From Oegoconia quadripuncta (Eukaryota; Arthropoda; Insecta; Lepidoptera; Autostichidae), in the NCBI GenBank assembly GCA_949316235.1, contig OX438744.1, positions 33,476,778 to 33,540,777 of the forward strand: DNA of 64,000 nt, written 5' to 3'. The translations under genes were made by a program, and so were the position numbers. Each line of letters opens with the position of its first letter. The first letter of the stretch is position 1. Shown in pieces: positions 53,552-64,000 of the stretch. Under the pieces are notes generated by a model that made no database searches, had not been told where the DNA came from, and worked only from the letters and a program-made list of their open reading frames with translations.

Positions 53552-54598
53552 TATACTTAAATTCTCCATCATCGTTAATTCATGGACCACTTGAACCTGA
53601 ACCACTTGAAACTGGTTGCAAGTTAGCGACGATCCGGCCGAGTGTTGTTTCCAGTTTTAGGTTTTAATGTTTTCACGGTAGGGTGCGCAGGATAATTAAG
53701 GTTGTTTACTTATATACCCGTATTTGATCAGGTACGTGTACGTAATTATGTAGGTACACGTGTTCGCACGGCGCCCGTAACGATTCCAGTATAAAAAGAT
53801 CTCGCTGCGTTCTCATTTCCGATAGCGTCGCGCGGCCAGCTTACATTGGTAATGTTATAGTCGTCCAGCCGTCGACTATATGAGTAAAACCTACGGGAAC
53901 ATGTATCCAGACTGTTTATTTCTAGGATTCTTTTATTGCTCTATACCCAAAAATAGAATTTATTTGCTTTTGAATAGAGTACATTTGAAGTGTTGTTACA
54001 AATTAAGGTTCTCCTAATCAGTCATTATAATGACTTCCAATATTGAACAATATCAAAATTTTATCACTGACAAAATCAGCATGCATCTAATTAATTGTTC
54101 TTGTGCTCCAAGAATTCTTTTGTGGAATATAACGAGTATTGCAGAAGCCACATTTTTAAGTGCTATTAAAGCTATTGAATGGTAAATCTTCCACATCTGT
54201 GGGGTATTAGTGCCCGCATGAAATTGCAATTTTTTCTAAATTGCGTTTTGGAAATTTTCTTGACAATTATTTTTTCAGTTTACCGAGTATTTATTTGTAC
54301 CACATCTTTGGCATACCTACAATATTTTTTATGATTTTGCTTCATAAATTTTGTCATTTGACATAGGTATATAAGCAGGGAAGTGGTAGACTGCCCTCGT
54401 CCAAAGGACAGGGCACAAATGTAATCTAGGAACTCGACTTTCACCGACTGCCATTGTCTTATAGATTTGAAATGTTGCAAATGTATGCAATTCTGATGAC
54501 AATACATAATCGAGCTGATCTCAAAATGGAGCAGATAAATTGGTATTATTTATTATTAGGCTTTTTATTATTAAATCGATTTCATGATCTTAACTAAA
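53552..54598. other. No gene recognised; possible promoter near 53790
   Basis: Apart from the TATA/initiator candidate, no exon or repeat is supported. Confidence 0.35.
53790..53820 (+). promoter_or_regulatory. TATA plus initiator candidate
   Basis: TATAAAAA at 53790-53797 is followed 25 bases later by TCATTT (A at 53815), close to the arthropod initiator. A GC-rich stretch (GATAGCGTCGCGCGGCCAGC) follows. There is no recognised gene downstream. Confidence 0.3.
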
Positions 54599-54746
54599 CA
54601 TTGGTGTCGATTCGGATGTACACCAAATAAACTAAAACCAGTTTTAAAGTAGTACTGTCACTTTCTCTCTGGAACAGTACGATGCGACGGCACCACTCCA
54701 AAACTCGTTTTAGTTTAGTTGGTGTACATCCGAATCGACACCAATG
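54599..54746. mobile_element. Foldback MITE, 148 bp
   Basis: CATTGGTGTCGATTCGGATG at the left is an exact inverse of CATCCGAATCGACACCAATG at the right. Pairing continues through GTACACCAA and TAAACTAAAAC. Flanks show no obvious duplication. Confidence 0.75.
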
Positions 54747-55204
54747 CCCCACAAAATCGTTTGCACAGTTTGTGGGAGCTCGAATCTCACAAAAACTTAT
54801 GCTACCCAGTTACAATTTGGACGTCGTCGCATGCATTGAATAGGAGTTTCAGGTAATCTAACAAAAATTGTTTTGTAGTTTGGTGAATCTGCCTGTTTTG
54901 GGCTCATTTCTAATATGGACAGGCAAGGTATTGTGAAGATAATGAGAGTATGAGCATGAATGCTTCACTGACTTAAAATTCATAACTTATTACAAAGTTT
55001 ATGAGTAGCAAAATAAACGATTTTTTACCATTGTACCAAGTGGCTAAGGTTGTAGAGAGTCGAGCGTGCGAGGCGCCAGATCCCAGTGCCAAAAACACCC
55101 GCCAGTAAGGCCCCAGGGTTAAGACATTTTAAGTCAGTGAAGCATTCCTGCACATACTCTGCACTTCCCATATCTGCTGATGCTCACTTGCTGTCTTTCA
55201 CCAC

Positions 55205-55490
55205 ATTTATCCCTTTGCAGGGAGGGATATAGGCCTTCCCTCGTATATCAGGGAGTATGGGCCACAGTCCGCCACGCTGGCCCAATGCGGATTGGAGACT
55301 TCACATGCTTTTGAATTTTTATTTCTCAGGCATGTAGGTTTCCTCGTGATGTTTTCCTTCACCGTTTAAGAGCAGTCGGATAAGTACACATAAGTAATTA
55401 AATTTGACAACTCACTGGTACATGGCCTGCTTGGGAATCGAACCCGGACCTCCCAACATCTTGGGAGCCCATCTAGTAGCGGCGAATCAC
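55205..55490 (-). mobile_element. tRNA-derived SINE, family D, minus
   Basis: GGGATATAGGCCTTCCCTCG, GCTGGCCCAATGCGG and TGGGAATCGAACCCGGACCT. The tRNA head beyond the B box has decayed. Confidence 0.7.
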
Positions 55491-58146
55491 CGCTTGCCAA
55501 GTTTTACAATGAAGAAATTTCATCGAGGCAGGCGTTCAGAGTCTCAATAATTAACTAAGTCTACTACTAGACGATAACCCAGCCTTGTTTTATTAAGTTT
55601 TATTTCTTCAAAAGTTTTGGTACCCGACCGTGCACTTCTGTAAGCGCATTTTGCAGATGCAATCAGAGAGAGATTCCGACGGTACTTCGTATTTAGATTA
55701 AATTGCATGCCCTACATAAGCCCGGGTCTCGAGCCGTGAATGTGAGAGATGCAGTAATAATGCAGTAATTAAAAACAAAAAAAAAAAAAAAAAAAAAAAT
55801 GAGATTTAATCCTTATTACACACCCGATCGATTAGGACCATACTTTTCTCGGCATTTACATTCCGGCTCAGTGTGCGAAGTGTGAGTTTTGTCTCGTTTT
55901 TAACTTAACTTAAAAAAGTCCCTACGAAAAAAATCGTTTCGCAAACTATCCGCTAGAGGCGCTGCACATTTCTCCATACAAATCGTCACGTAAACGTGAA
56001 CGCGGTAGTAAAGTCGAAACAAAACTCGCACTCCGCCCTCAGACAACCTGCACTTCAAAATTCTATGTAAGCAGTTTTTCTTATTACTGAAATCAAAAGA
56101 ATATTATCCTCTTAGACAAAAATTTGCTATCTTTTTTTTTTATGCAGGACGGGTTCGTACTTTCAACCTGTATAAGAAAAGCAATGTTTTATATGGTAAC
56201 CCTAGGTGACTCACATATCCGTGGCAAGTTCCTCGCGACCACCAGAGCGTGGCTGCCCTCATTCAGTCATTTCATTAAACGTATATTCTCATTTTATGTG
56301 CCATCCAAGCATTGGGAGTTGTCTTCACGATGAATAAAAAAGCGAACAGTGCATTTACAAAAAGAGCAATAACTTTCTTCATTTCTTCAAATTCATTTAA
56401 GTTGTGCAATTTTATCTTATTATTTAAGAAACTTTCAATTTCTTCTTTGTTTGCCCTACAAAACCGTAACTTGCTGCGTGTCCGACACGCACTTAGCCTG
56501 TTTGTTATTTGTAGGCAGAGATCACAACACTTCAGACACAAATTTCACATCTTCGCTCTCATAAAATGATTCACATCTAGGTTTAGGGTACTCTTTGACG
56601 CTCCGATTTGTCGTGGGTATGTTCGCTGCGGTTTGTCTGTCATTCGCTTCGTCCACCTTTTTCGTTACTTTACTTCATTCATCCTCTTCACATAAAATCC
56701 TTTGCGGATGACCCGGATCGTTCCAAATATAACATAACAGATTTTATGTTTTGTTCACTTACGTTTTGTTGTTTGTTTGGGCGTTGTTGCCGATTGTTGT
56801 CTGTCAAGATCGTATTTTTACATTTCCTGCTTGCCCTTATAAATCGAAACCTGATATTTCACCATCTAAGTGCTCCGTGTTTGCTTGCCTTCCGACGTTT
56901 GTTATCTTTATAAAATTTGCTTTTAACTTAAAGTTCGCGTTTGCTTAAATGAAATTTGTAAACGGTGTTATTTGCTTTTTATATTGTGTTTTGGGGTATC
57001 TGACCTTTGTGGGTGGAGATTGCAATTATGAAAATGATGTTGGAATCATTTTATGGAGAAATGCTTAAGTTGTTTTAACGATGAAACGTCAAAGTTTTAT
57101 TTTAATCATAAATCATATAATATTTAAAGATTCCTTCAACATTAAATCTATTTGAAAATATCCTAACTACATATCACACTTGAGATCAGACTTACTTATC
57201 AAGGTAAATCAAATGAGTCCAAACTTGAGTTGTATTGTTTTATTATAGAATTCCTATAGCCATCCCAGAGTCCATCATCAGACCAGTTCCATGTCACCAT
57301 AGTATTTCATGTTCACCCGACTTAGGTACATACGTACTTTTCAGATCAATTGAATACCGAGAAGTGGGTCAAAAACTTGTAAGATTTAATAGCAACAGAC
57401 AGACAAAAAGCGTGTAATATAAAACTCTTGGGCAGTTATCCACTTTGCACAGAAATTATTACATCACAGAATATTTGCAAATTATGACTAATTACCAATA
57501 AATTATCTTTATTAGAAAGAATGAATTTAATAAAATATTATATGAACCGACAAAATATCAAAAGTTTTCAAAATAAAACCATGTTCTTCTACAATTTTAA
57601 TTAGGATATATTAACAGTAATGAGAAAATCAATAAACCCAAATATTTTATCATAAAAATGTGACGTAACGGATTTTCCCCAAAATTCATTCTTGGAATGC
57701 TTCGGGTTGAGAAGTTTATTGATTAAAATTGGGGTTTAAATGCAGACTGCAGGATTTAGTGTTAAGCACTAAAATATAACCGCACTTTATCGGCTCACGT
57801 GTTAAATGTATGACCCACCTATACCTACGCGTATACAGGAAGATTCTTTTTTCACACTGTACATGCTTGGCCTCAATTACACCTGTTGATAAGCGATGAT
57901 GAGACGAAGGCCTTGTTCGAGATAAATTGTTGATATAATGCGATATCTACTTCAGACAAAGTAAAGGTATACCTAATGTTGGTAATCGTAGTTTGTTTAA
58001 CTCTCGACGCAAAAATATGGGTGTTTTTGAAGTCTATATCTGACTATGGCATTGTGGAGTAAAAACGGGTCAACGGTTTTACGTTTTATGTTCAAAAGCG
58101 AGATGGTTGATAGATAGCTATGTTTGTTATGTTTTGTCCCATTATT
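55491..58146. other. No gene recognised
   Basis: Contains a 23-A run (55777-55799), a SINE C tail fragment near 56132-56165 (minus), family Q relic 56505-56610, and a GGTTCCGTAA-type fragment near 56463. Short frames here have no domain. Confidence 0.35.
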
Positions 58147-58468
58147 GGCTGGAGTTACAAATAACATAGGGTTTACGAATACGAGGTCGCGGGTTCAATC
58201 CCCACCGGGGTACATGTTTAGTACACGGTTTGGTTGGTCGTAGGGTGTTTTAAATGTTCGCCTGGCTAGCTACAACTATTTTATCTAAGTCTGCCGCCAA
58301 AACAGCAATGTTAATAGCATTAATTGTGTTCCGGTTGTCAGAGATAAGATAGCCAGTCCCCCAAATAAGATGGGGTTTCCGGGTCAGTACACTTTCACCT
58401 TTGCCTTAATTTTCACTTAACGTCAGCTGTGATTGAGGTCAAGTGCTAAACCGTTTTGCTTAAAAAAA
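58147..58468 (+). mobile_element. SINE family C, diverged
   Basis: Head eroded; GGTTCAATCCC in the B-box place, then TTTGGTTGGTCGTAGGG, AGATAAGATAGCCAGTCCCC, TTCCGGGTCAGTACACTTTC and an A-run tail. Confidence 0.7.
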
Positions 58469-58524
58469 TTTATCTGTCTATTGGACAAAGTCACACACTG
58501 AGCCATAAACCATTGTGGCACAGC

Positions 58525-58725
58525 TTTAGCTGTGAAAATGAGCGATGAAAAGAGCTCGGAACTTCTTTCAGTAATGAGACGACTCGTCAGAGAACGAGGG
58601 TTGCACATAGCTCAGAGAATTGGGATGCTGATGTGGCAATGGGCCACACCTGTCGATTTGGAAGTTCGAAACGAGTTCCGGATTGAAGACCACAGTTGCA
58701 GAGAGAATACCATGTAAAGAGAAAT
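58525..58725 (+). pseudogene. LINE ORF fragment
   Basis: GAATTGGGATGCTGATGTGG and GCAATGGGCC encode a piece resembling the 'K-L-x-WQWAGH' region near the end of RTE-like LINE ORFs. Only a fragment, without clear ends. Confidence 0.35.
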
Positions 58726-58785
58726 AAATATTAAGGTAACATCTCCGGCAAACTTATCCCAAGGATGGTGCAAAACAGCTGACAA

Positions 58786-59074
58786 TCATCATCAGCTCGT
58801 AAACATCCCACAGCAGGGATATAGGTAGATCTTCCCGCGTATATGAGGGAGTATGGACCATAGTCCACCACGCTGGCTCAATGCGGGTTGGGGACTTCAC
58901 ATGCCTTTGAATTTTAATTTCTCAGACATGCAGGTTTCCTTATAATGTTTTCCTTCACCGTTTAAGAGCAGTCGGATAAATGCACATAAGTAATTAAATT
59001 AATATTAAAAATGGGAATCGAACCCGGACCTCCTAAATTGGGAGACCGCATTTTAATCGCTGTGCCACCGACGC
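58786..59074 (-). mobile_element. tRNA-derived SINE, family D, minus
   Basis: ATCATCATCAGCTCGTAAAC tail side, GCTGGCTCAATGCGGGTTGG, GGGAATCGAACCCGGACCTC (B box) and TGTGCCACCGACGC head. Confidence 0.8.
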
Positions 59075-60033
59075 TTTTCTCAGCTGACAGTAATTGGAAA
59101 TAAAGATTCAAAAATCGAATTCAGTGGCGCGCCGTGGGATTGGCCTGCGTACAGCGGTGGACTACCATCAATTTAATGATGATGATGAAAGATAATAAAT
59201 TTCGAGGTCGTTGATGTTCGACATCACTGAGGATCGATAATCTCTAACCACAAATTATCTATTTAGGTACTAATGAATTTCTCAGCACCGGATATGAAAC
59301 CATTAATTACCACGTAGTGTAATGACCATTTCCGGCGTTTTAACGATGTTTGCTTACGTCTTTTTATTTTACGATATCTCTAGTGACGACAGTTTTATCA
59401 AAATATTGACTGGTGTCCGTGACCAATTTAAGAGGAGGATCAATTTGGAAAATGTTACACGGATGTCTAGTGCCAAATATGAAATCTCAAATTATGTGAC
59501 AAATTAGGTCACCACCTTCAGATTATTCTACTCCAATGGTGGACATAGGCCGAAAGAATGTCTTTCATTTCAATATAAGATACATGATGATATCATTTAT
59601 GTAAAATGAAAAAAGGAGCTATTTATAAAAAAAGAAAAAAATTACAGGAAATACAAAAGCACGAAAAAAGACTATCGATCTTGAGATCGAGATCGCGTCG
59701 GTCTCAATAAAAAATTTTTGATATTGTTTTAATATGCAACAGATTCTCAAGCGTCAACTTAAGGTTCAATCTTGTGAACACGGTCCTAGAACTTTTTTCT
59801 CCAAAACTATGATAGGTAGAGACCGTGTTCGAAATCCGTACCGTGTAGGGTGCCAAAAAGACTGGCAGTGTTACGTTGTATACCAATGCTAATACTCAGC
59901 CTGACGTAGCTGCCAGCTAGTCGCTATTTCGTTTTATTTACTTTTATAATGAATTGTATCGTATCAGAAATACAACTGTAATATTAATCACCCAGCTCCC
60001 CACAAACTACGTGAACCTGAAGTGATTGTACAA
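59075..60033. other. No gene recognised
   Basis: 59570-59620 holds a small family E relic (AAGATACATGATGATATCAT). A self-complementary ATCGATCTTGAGATCGAGAT lies near 59675. Confidence 0.35.
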
Positions 60034-60136
60034 TGTAAACAAAGCGAATCAACGCCCGTTCAGTGAATCACTGACGTCGGTGACACTAGTTGCGCAAGCG
60101 CAGCGCACGTGCCGGTTATCGCGGCCCGTGTAAACA
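60034..60136. promoter_or_regulatory. Dense transcription-factor motif cluster
   Basis: Within 103 bases: TGTAAACA (60034-60041 and 60129-60136, forkhead-type), TGACGTCG (60072-60079, CRE-like), TGCGCAAGCGCA (60091-60102, NRF-1-like) and CACGTG (60106-60111, E-box). The patch is GC-rich in an AT-rich setting and outside recognised repeats. No start site or gene is visible. Confidence 0.3.
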
Positions 60137-60449
60137 CGACCACCGCGCGACTTAGTCGACCGTTTGCTGGTTAATTACAGGCGGTTATGATAGCGCAAAT
60201 ATTTATTTCTGTTATCGTCTCACGAATAGATATCGGATAAACATCAATAGCATTACTTTCCCACCCTCCTCTCACTATTTAACAACTAACTCATTACACA
60301 GTTTGCTTAAATTTGTGGCGGTATAGTGGCCTACCGACAGTCAGTATTTTAAAGCCGCCAAAGGCCACAAACCCTAACGACTGCCTTCATTAAAGGCTCT
60401 CCGAAGTACGAAAATACCATAAGTACAGAAAAGGTGCATAATAATGACA

Positions 60450-60830
60450 TTGATTTCTCGAACTATCGATTATTTGTCATTCGATGTAATGACAGATCGA
60501 TCTGCCAAATTTGTTGTCTCATTCGATTTAAGGATACTTCGATCTGCCAAACTTGCGATTTTTTGTCATTCGTTCGAATGACACATTTGTCGAACTTCTG
60601 ATTATTTGTCATTCGATCTAATCGATCGATATGCCATGCTTGGGATTATTCGTCATTCAATCTAATGACACATCGATCTGTCGAACTTGCGATTATTTGT
60701 CATTCGATTTAATGATACATCGATCTGTCGAACTTGGGTTTTTTGGTAATTCGTTCGAATGACACATCGATCTGCATGTCAAGATACGATTATTCGATTT
60801 AATGACATATCATTTGTTGAGCTTTCGATT
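60450..60830. repeat. Minisatellite, 42-48-bp unit, about 8 copies
   Basis: The unit includes CGATCTGTCGAACTTGCGAT and TATTTGTCATTCGATTTAAT. The CGATCTG-type start recurs at 60498, 60540, 60627, 60673, 60721 and 60768; the 87-base step hides a decayed unit. Some units contain TGTCATTCG-TT-CGAATGACA, a 9-bp stem. Confidence 0.85.
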
Positions 60831-63779
60831 ACTCCTCAGCGTTTCAATGAATTTCAGATTCAGTGCCCGAGTTCCGATGTTGAGGTTTTTTATTTTAAAT
60901 AATCGAATATTGAACATGAGTACGAAATTAATAAAATAACAAAACGTGATTGATCTCAGACATTGTAGCTAAACAATATTCAACATATATTACTGGCATG
61001 TACCTACACACGAGTCAACAACATCCTTGAATATTCGCTCTTTAAAAATCTTGAGCAAAATTTTTAACGCTTTTTATACTCAAACTTCTTGATTATAGGT
61101 AAAATTCTTTGATCCCTCTGATTTATGGCTATTTATTGAAGAATATCTATGAAACATCGATTCAGGATACCCATTATATCTATATTACAACTGAAGGTCT
61201 TTCCTGGAACGATAATTTTCGGCTGTATGTTTATTTTAAAATGTTTGGTTCACCTGAATAGGTGTAGATTTAGATATGATCCGCTCTGTGACTAATTCAT
61301 TTCAATTTCATACGAATTTCTTTTACATGGAATACGACAAGACAGATTAAACCTTTCTAACCTAGCCCCAATTTATATAAGCAAGAATCCAAAGTAAGTT
61401 TCTGCGTCTAAATTTTAACCCTCTTTCAAGAACCGTAACGCAGCGCGGGCCAGTTCGCCGGTTATTCGTGGAAAATCGTCGCGCGTTTAATTATTCAATT
61501 TCAGAAGCGCGGGAATGTGTAACTTTTTAATTTTCTTTTTTTTTCTAGTGACACAGATCCGTCCCAGGAGCTATCTTAATTACGACGCGTATCGTTAGCG
61601 TTACATAGTCGTATCGGGGCCGTAACCCACATCTGTCGGTTGATTGCTGACACCACATTACATCTTTACGTTTCACAATTCGCCACAACGGATTTTAAGC
61701 TTTATTGTCTCTGCCATAGTAAAAAAAAAGTTACATTACCCGAGTGCGGTCGTGTTACTTTTTGGCGCTTCAAGCGTTTTTTTTTTTTGCAGATCTCGTG
61801 AAGGTTATGCTAGACTGTTTTTCTGTTGTGGTTTTGATTTTCTTGACCCGGTTTCTTTGTTAAAATAAACTGCTGTTGCAATAGATTAATTAGCTGTTGT
61901 GGTGTTTTGTAATTTACAACCGCGAATGAGAACGGTTTGTTTTGCAAAAACAGTGCTCCCGCCGTTAAGCTTGGCGCTTTGCACGTGTTTTTTTTTAATT
62001 TTCGAACCTTCCGTACCAGTTTGATCCTCGATTACATACAGCCTCAGATCTACGAAAGATTTACAGCTTAACCTCTTTAACTAACGAGGGAGATTACGTT
62101 CCGTTACCCGCGCGCTGTTAGCCCACTTCGCGTGTATTGTTTGTCCCATGACACGCAGTTCTCGAGGTGAAGGTCGCGCACGCAGCTTTGTTTCTAATTA
62201 ACACTTATTTCATGCGCAGAGAACAAGATAGATAATTCAATATTTTATGCTAGTACTTAATAAAAATATTGATTGATCTCCGAATGAATACTTGTAATTA
62301 ATGATTTAAGGGCAGTTGAAAAGATTTTAAACTCAAGAACTTTGAGTAAAGACTTAGAAATTGAATGTTAATATTTTAAAAAATTTAAAATTTTATTATT
62401 GAATGCATTTGTTGTAATGTCAATACCTACGTTGAATTGTGGGCATCAATATAGATATCTACCTAGGTAGCAACGTTTTTAACCCCCGACGCAAAAGAGG
62501 GGTATTATAGGTTTGACTGCTATGTGTGAGTCTGTGGCACCGTCGCTCTTAATCGGGTGCACCGATTTAGATGTGGTTTTTTTTATTTGAAAGCAGCTTT
62601 TCTACTGGTAGTTCTTAGACAAGTTTTATCAAAATGGGATCTGTTTTGTTTTAATCGCTTGATTTTTGGGGTTTTTCTAAATTTTCAATTTATTATCACA
62701 ACAGTTTTTCCTTAAAACTAATAACTAACAATATAAAAAGACTACTTACTGTACGTGATGACGTCAGTTTTAATGGTTCATTGAAAAAATTCATTTGATC
62801 GTTGATGGGAAAATTACGGATTGTATATTTATCATGTCAATGGTAACCTTTATGTGTAAAGAGGAAAAAACGCTTCCGTCTTATGTAGATACACAATGTT
62901 AAAACAGTAGCACTATAACGGTGTCGTTCTTTTGAGCTGATACTCATTGGTGGGTTTGGGTTATTGGAGTTCAAATTCGAAATTTTAGACTAACTGACTT
63001 ACTGATGAACTGACTGATCTTTTGTTTGGCACATTGATTTCCAGTTTCAACACAGTATCACTGTTATTTTTAATCATTTTTTTCTACATATCAATAGTTA
63101 ATTTTTTAGTTTTAAGATCCTTTCGATCCTCTGTTTCATGCAATAAATAAGTTGGTGTGGTAATCCGTGTTCTATTTTGACCCTGGCCTGAGCTTCTGTA
63201 CAATACTCCTTGTGACTTGATCCAGCTGGGCGTAGGTGGGCTGGGAAGGTCACAGCACAACACATCATCATGCCATCAGCGTAAGCCATAGGATAGGTTC
63301 CCAAAGCGACTACAATATACTATCGTAGATCTCGTCAGATGTACCCGGTATACAATCGCATTCCGATAATTAGCTATGTTTTTTTTTTCTTTTTTTTTTT
63401 TTAAATTAGATGACTTGTATATAATTAGGTACCTATACAGTAATAATGTAGATGATATAATAATTGTTAGATCCTATACATTTTACCGTCAATTATTATC
63501 ATTCAGCCAAATTGTAGAAAATATCATTTATTATTAAAATCAAATCAAAAATTACAATTCATCTGGAATGGGTCATTTAAACAATTCTAATATTCTGTAA
63601 TAACATGTATCAATAACAAGTGCCTTTTGTTTATCTTTAAATGTCAATAAATTGCATTTTGTTATTTTTACGTTTGGGGCTACCAGTGGGTGGATGGGTG
63701 ACCAGCAACACGAGTGGCACTTTTATAAACCTTCGACAGGAGGCCGCTAGATGAGTACACGTGCACTCGTAGCGACACG
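60831..63779. other. Mostly unassigned, low-repeat
   Basis: 61430-61640 and 62030-62200 are GC-richer, repeat-poor patches. 62480-62700 is a dispersed repeat (CCCCCGACGCAAAAGAGGGG, 'tctgtggcaccgtcgctctt') with relatives near 21600 and 57997. No gene could be supported. Confidence 0.35.
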
Positions 63780-64000
63780 TTTGTCGCGCGCGATGTAGGA
63801 CTGAGAGTGGGATAGTTGTATATTTCGTCCAAGCGAAAGAGCAGGACAAATATTACCTCGCGCGACATAAACGTTTATCGCGCCTGTCATGCTGTAGTAC
63901 TGCCCCCGTAGTATGTCATCGTTTGTCGCGCGCGACGTAGAAGTAACAGTGGAATAGTTGTATTTTTCGTCCAAGTGAATGAGCAGCACAAATATTACCT
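63780..64000 (+). repeat. 142-bp tandem repeat, cut by the window end
   Basis: TTTGTCGCGCGCGA starts at 63780 and again at 63922. Both units continue with GTGG(G/A)ATAGTTGTAT, 'ttcgtccaag' and GAGCAG-ACAAATATTACCT. Unit 1 is 142 bp; unit 2 runs off the end. A single diverged copy is at 34262-34375. Confidence 0.75.

Noticed and set aside
1..64000. CRISPR array, operon or bacterial-type system
   Set aside because: No regularly spaced short repeats with unique spacers and no gene clusters; all signs are of an insect nuclear genome.

Overview
The window looks like intergenic and intronic DNA from an insect, most likely a moth or butterfly. The evidence is an AT-rich background, many tRNA-headed SINEs ending in ATTTATTT, poly-A or GATGATGATG tails, Helitron-like ends, CR1/Jockey-like LINE tails, several foldback elements, and a Ty1/copia element primed from the inside of initiator-Met tRNA as in Drosophila copia. 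The species cannot be named from the sequence.

Host coding content is very small. The only well-supported host gene piece is one terminal exon on the minus strand (25166-25702). It has a clean splice acceptor, about 970 bases of repeat-poor 3' UTR, and a double poly(A) signal near 24210. It encodes about 178 residues of a basic, Ser/Thr/Pro-rich protein that I do not recognise, with a textbook 14-3-3 motif. A 45-base in-frame microexon candidate lies at 28237-28281 on the plus strand.

Layout. 0-5 kb: Helitron-like ends, tRNA-SINEs and LINE tails, some nested. 5.4-6.8 kb: an 857-bp long-TIR element next to a second MITE that is itself split by a 212-bp insert. 10-24 kb: LINE tails, SINEs, MITEs and a split Helitron-like element. 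24-28 kb: the host exon zone. 30-35 kb: SINEs and featureless sequence. 36-38.5 kb: a large unexplained inverted repeat. 39.6 kb: a 21-bp minisatellite. 40-48.8 kb: a rearranged SINE cluster carrying a young Ty1/copia insertion (LTRs identical by eye, 5-bp target duplication). 49-55 kb: more MITEs, including the second 857-bp copy. 58-59 kb: SINEs. 60 kb: a motif-rich GC patch and a 42-48-bp minisatellite. The last 220 bases hold a 142-bp tandem repeat that runs off the edge.

The candidates for undescribed biology are: (1) the two almost identical 857-bp elements, which combine mariner-like ends, a vestigial transposase C-terminus and pol III B-box motifs in both long TIRs; (2) the 36-38.5 kb inverted repeat with a hairpin inside each arm; (3) the unrecognised exon with the 14-3-3 motif; (4) the 212-bp GC-rich insert with a 6-bp target duplication. 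All repeat boundaries and identities were read by eye.
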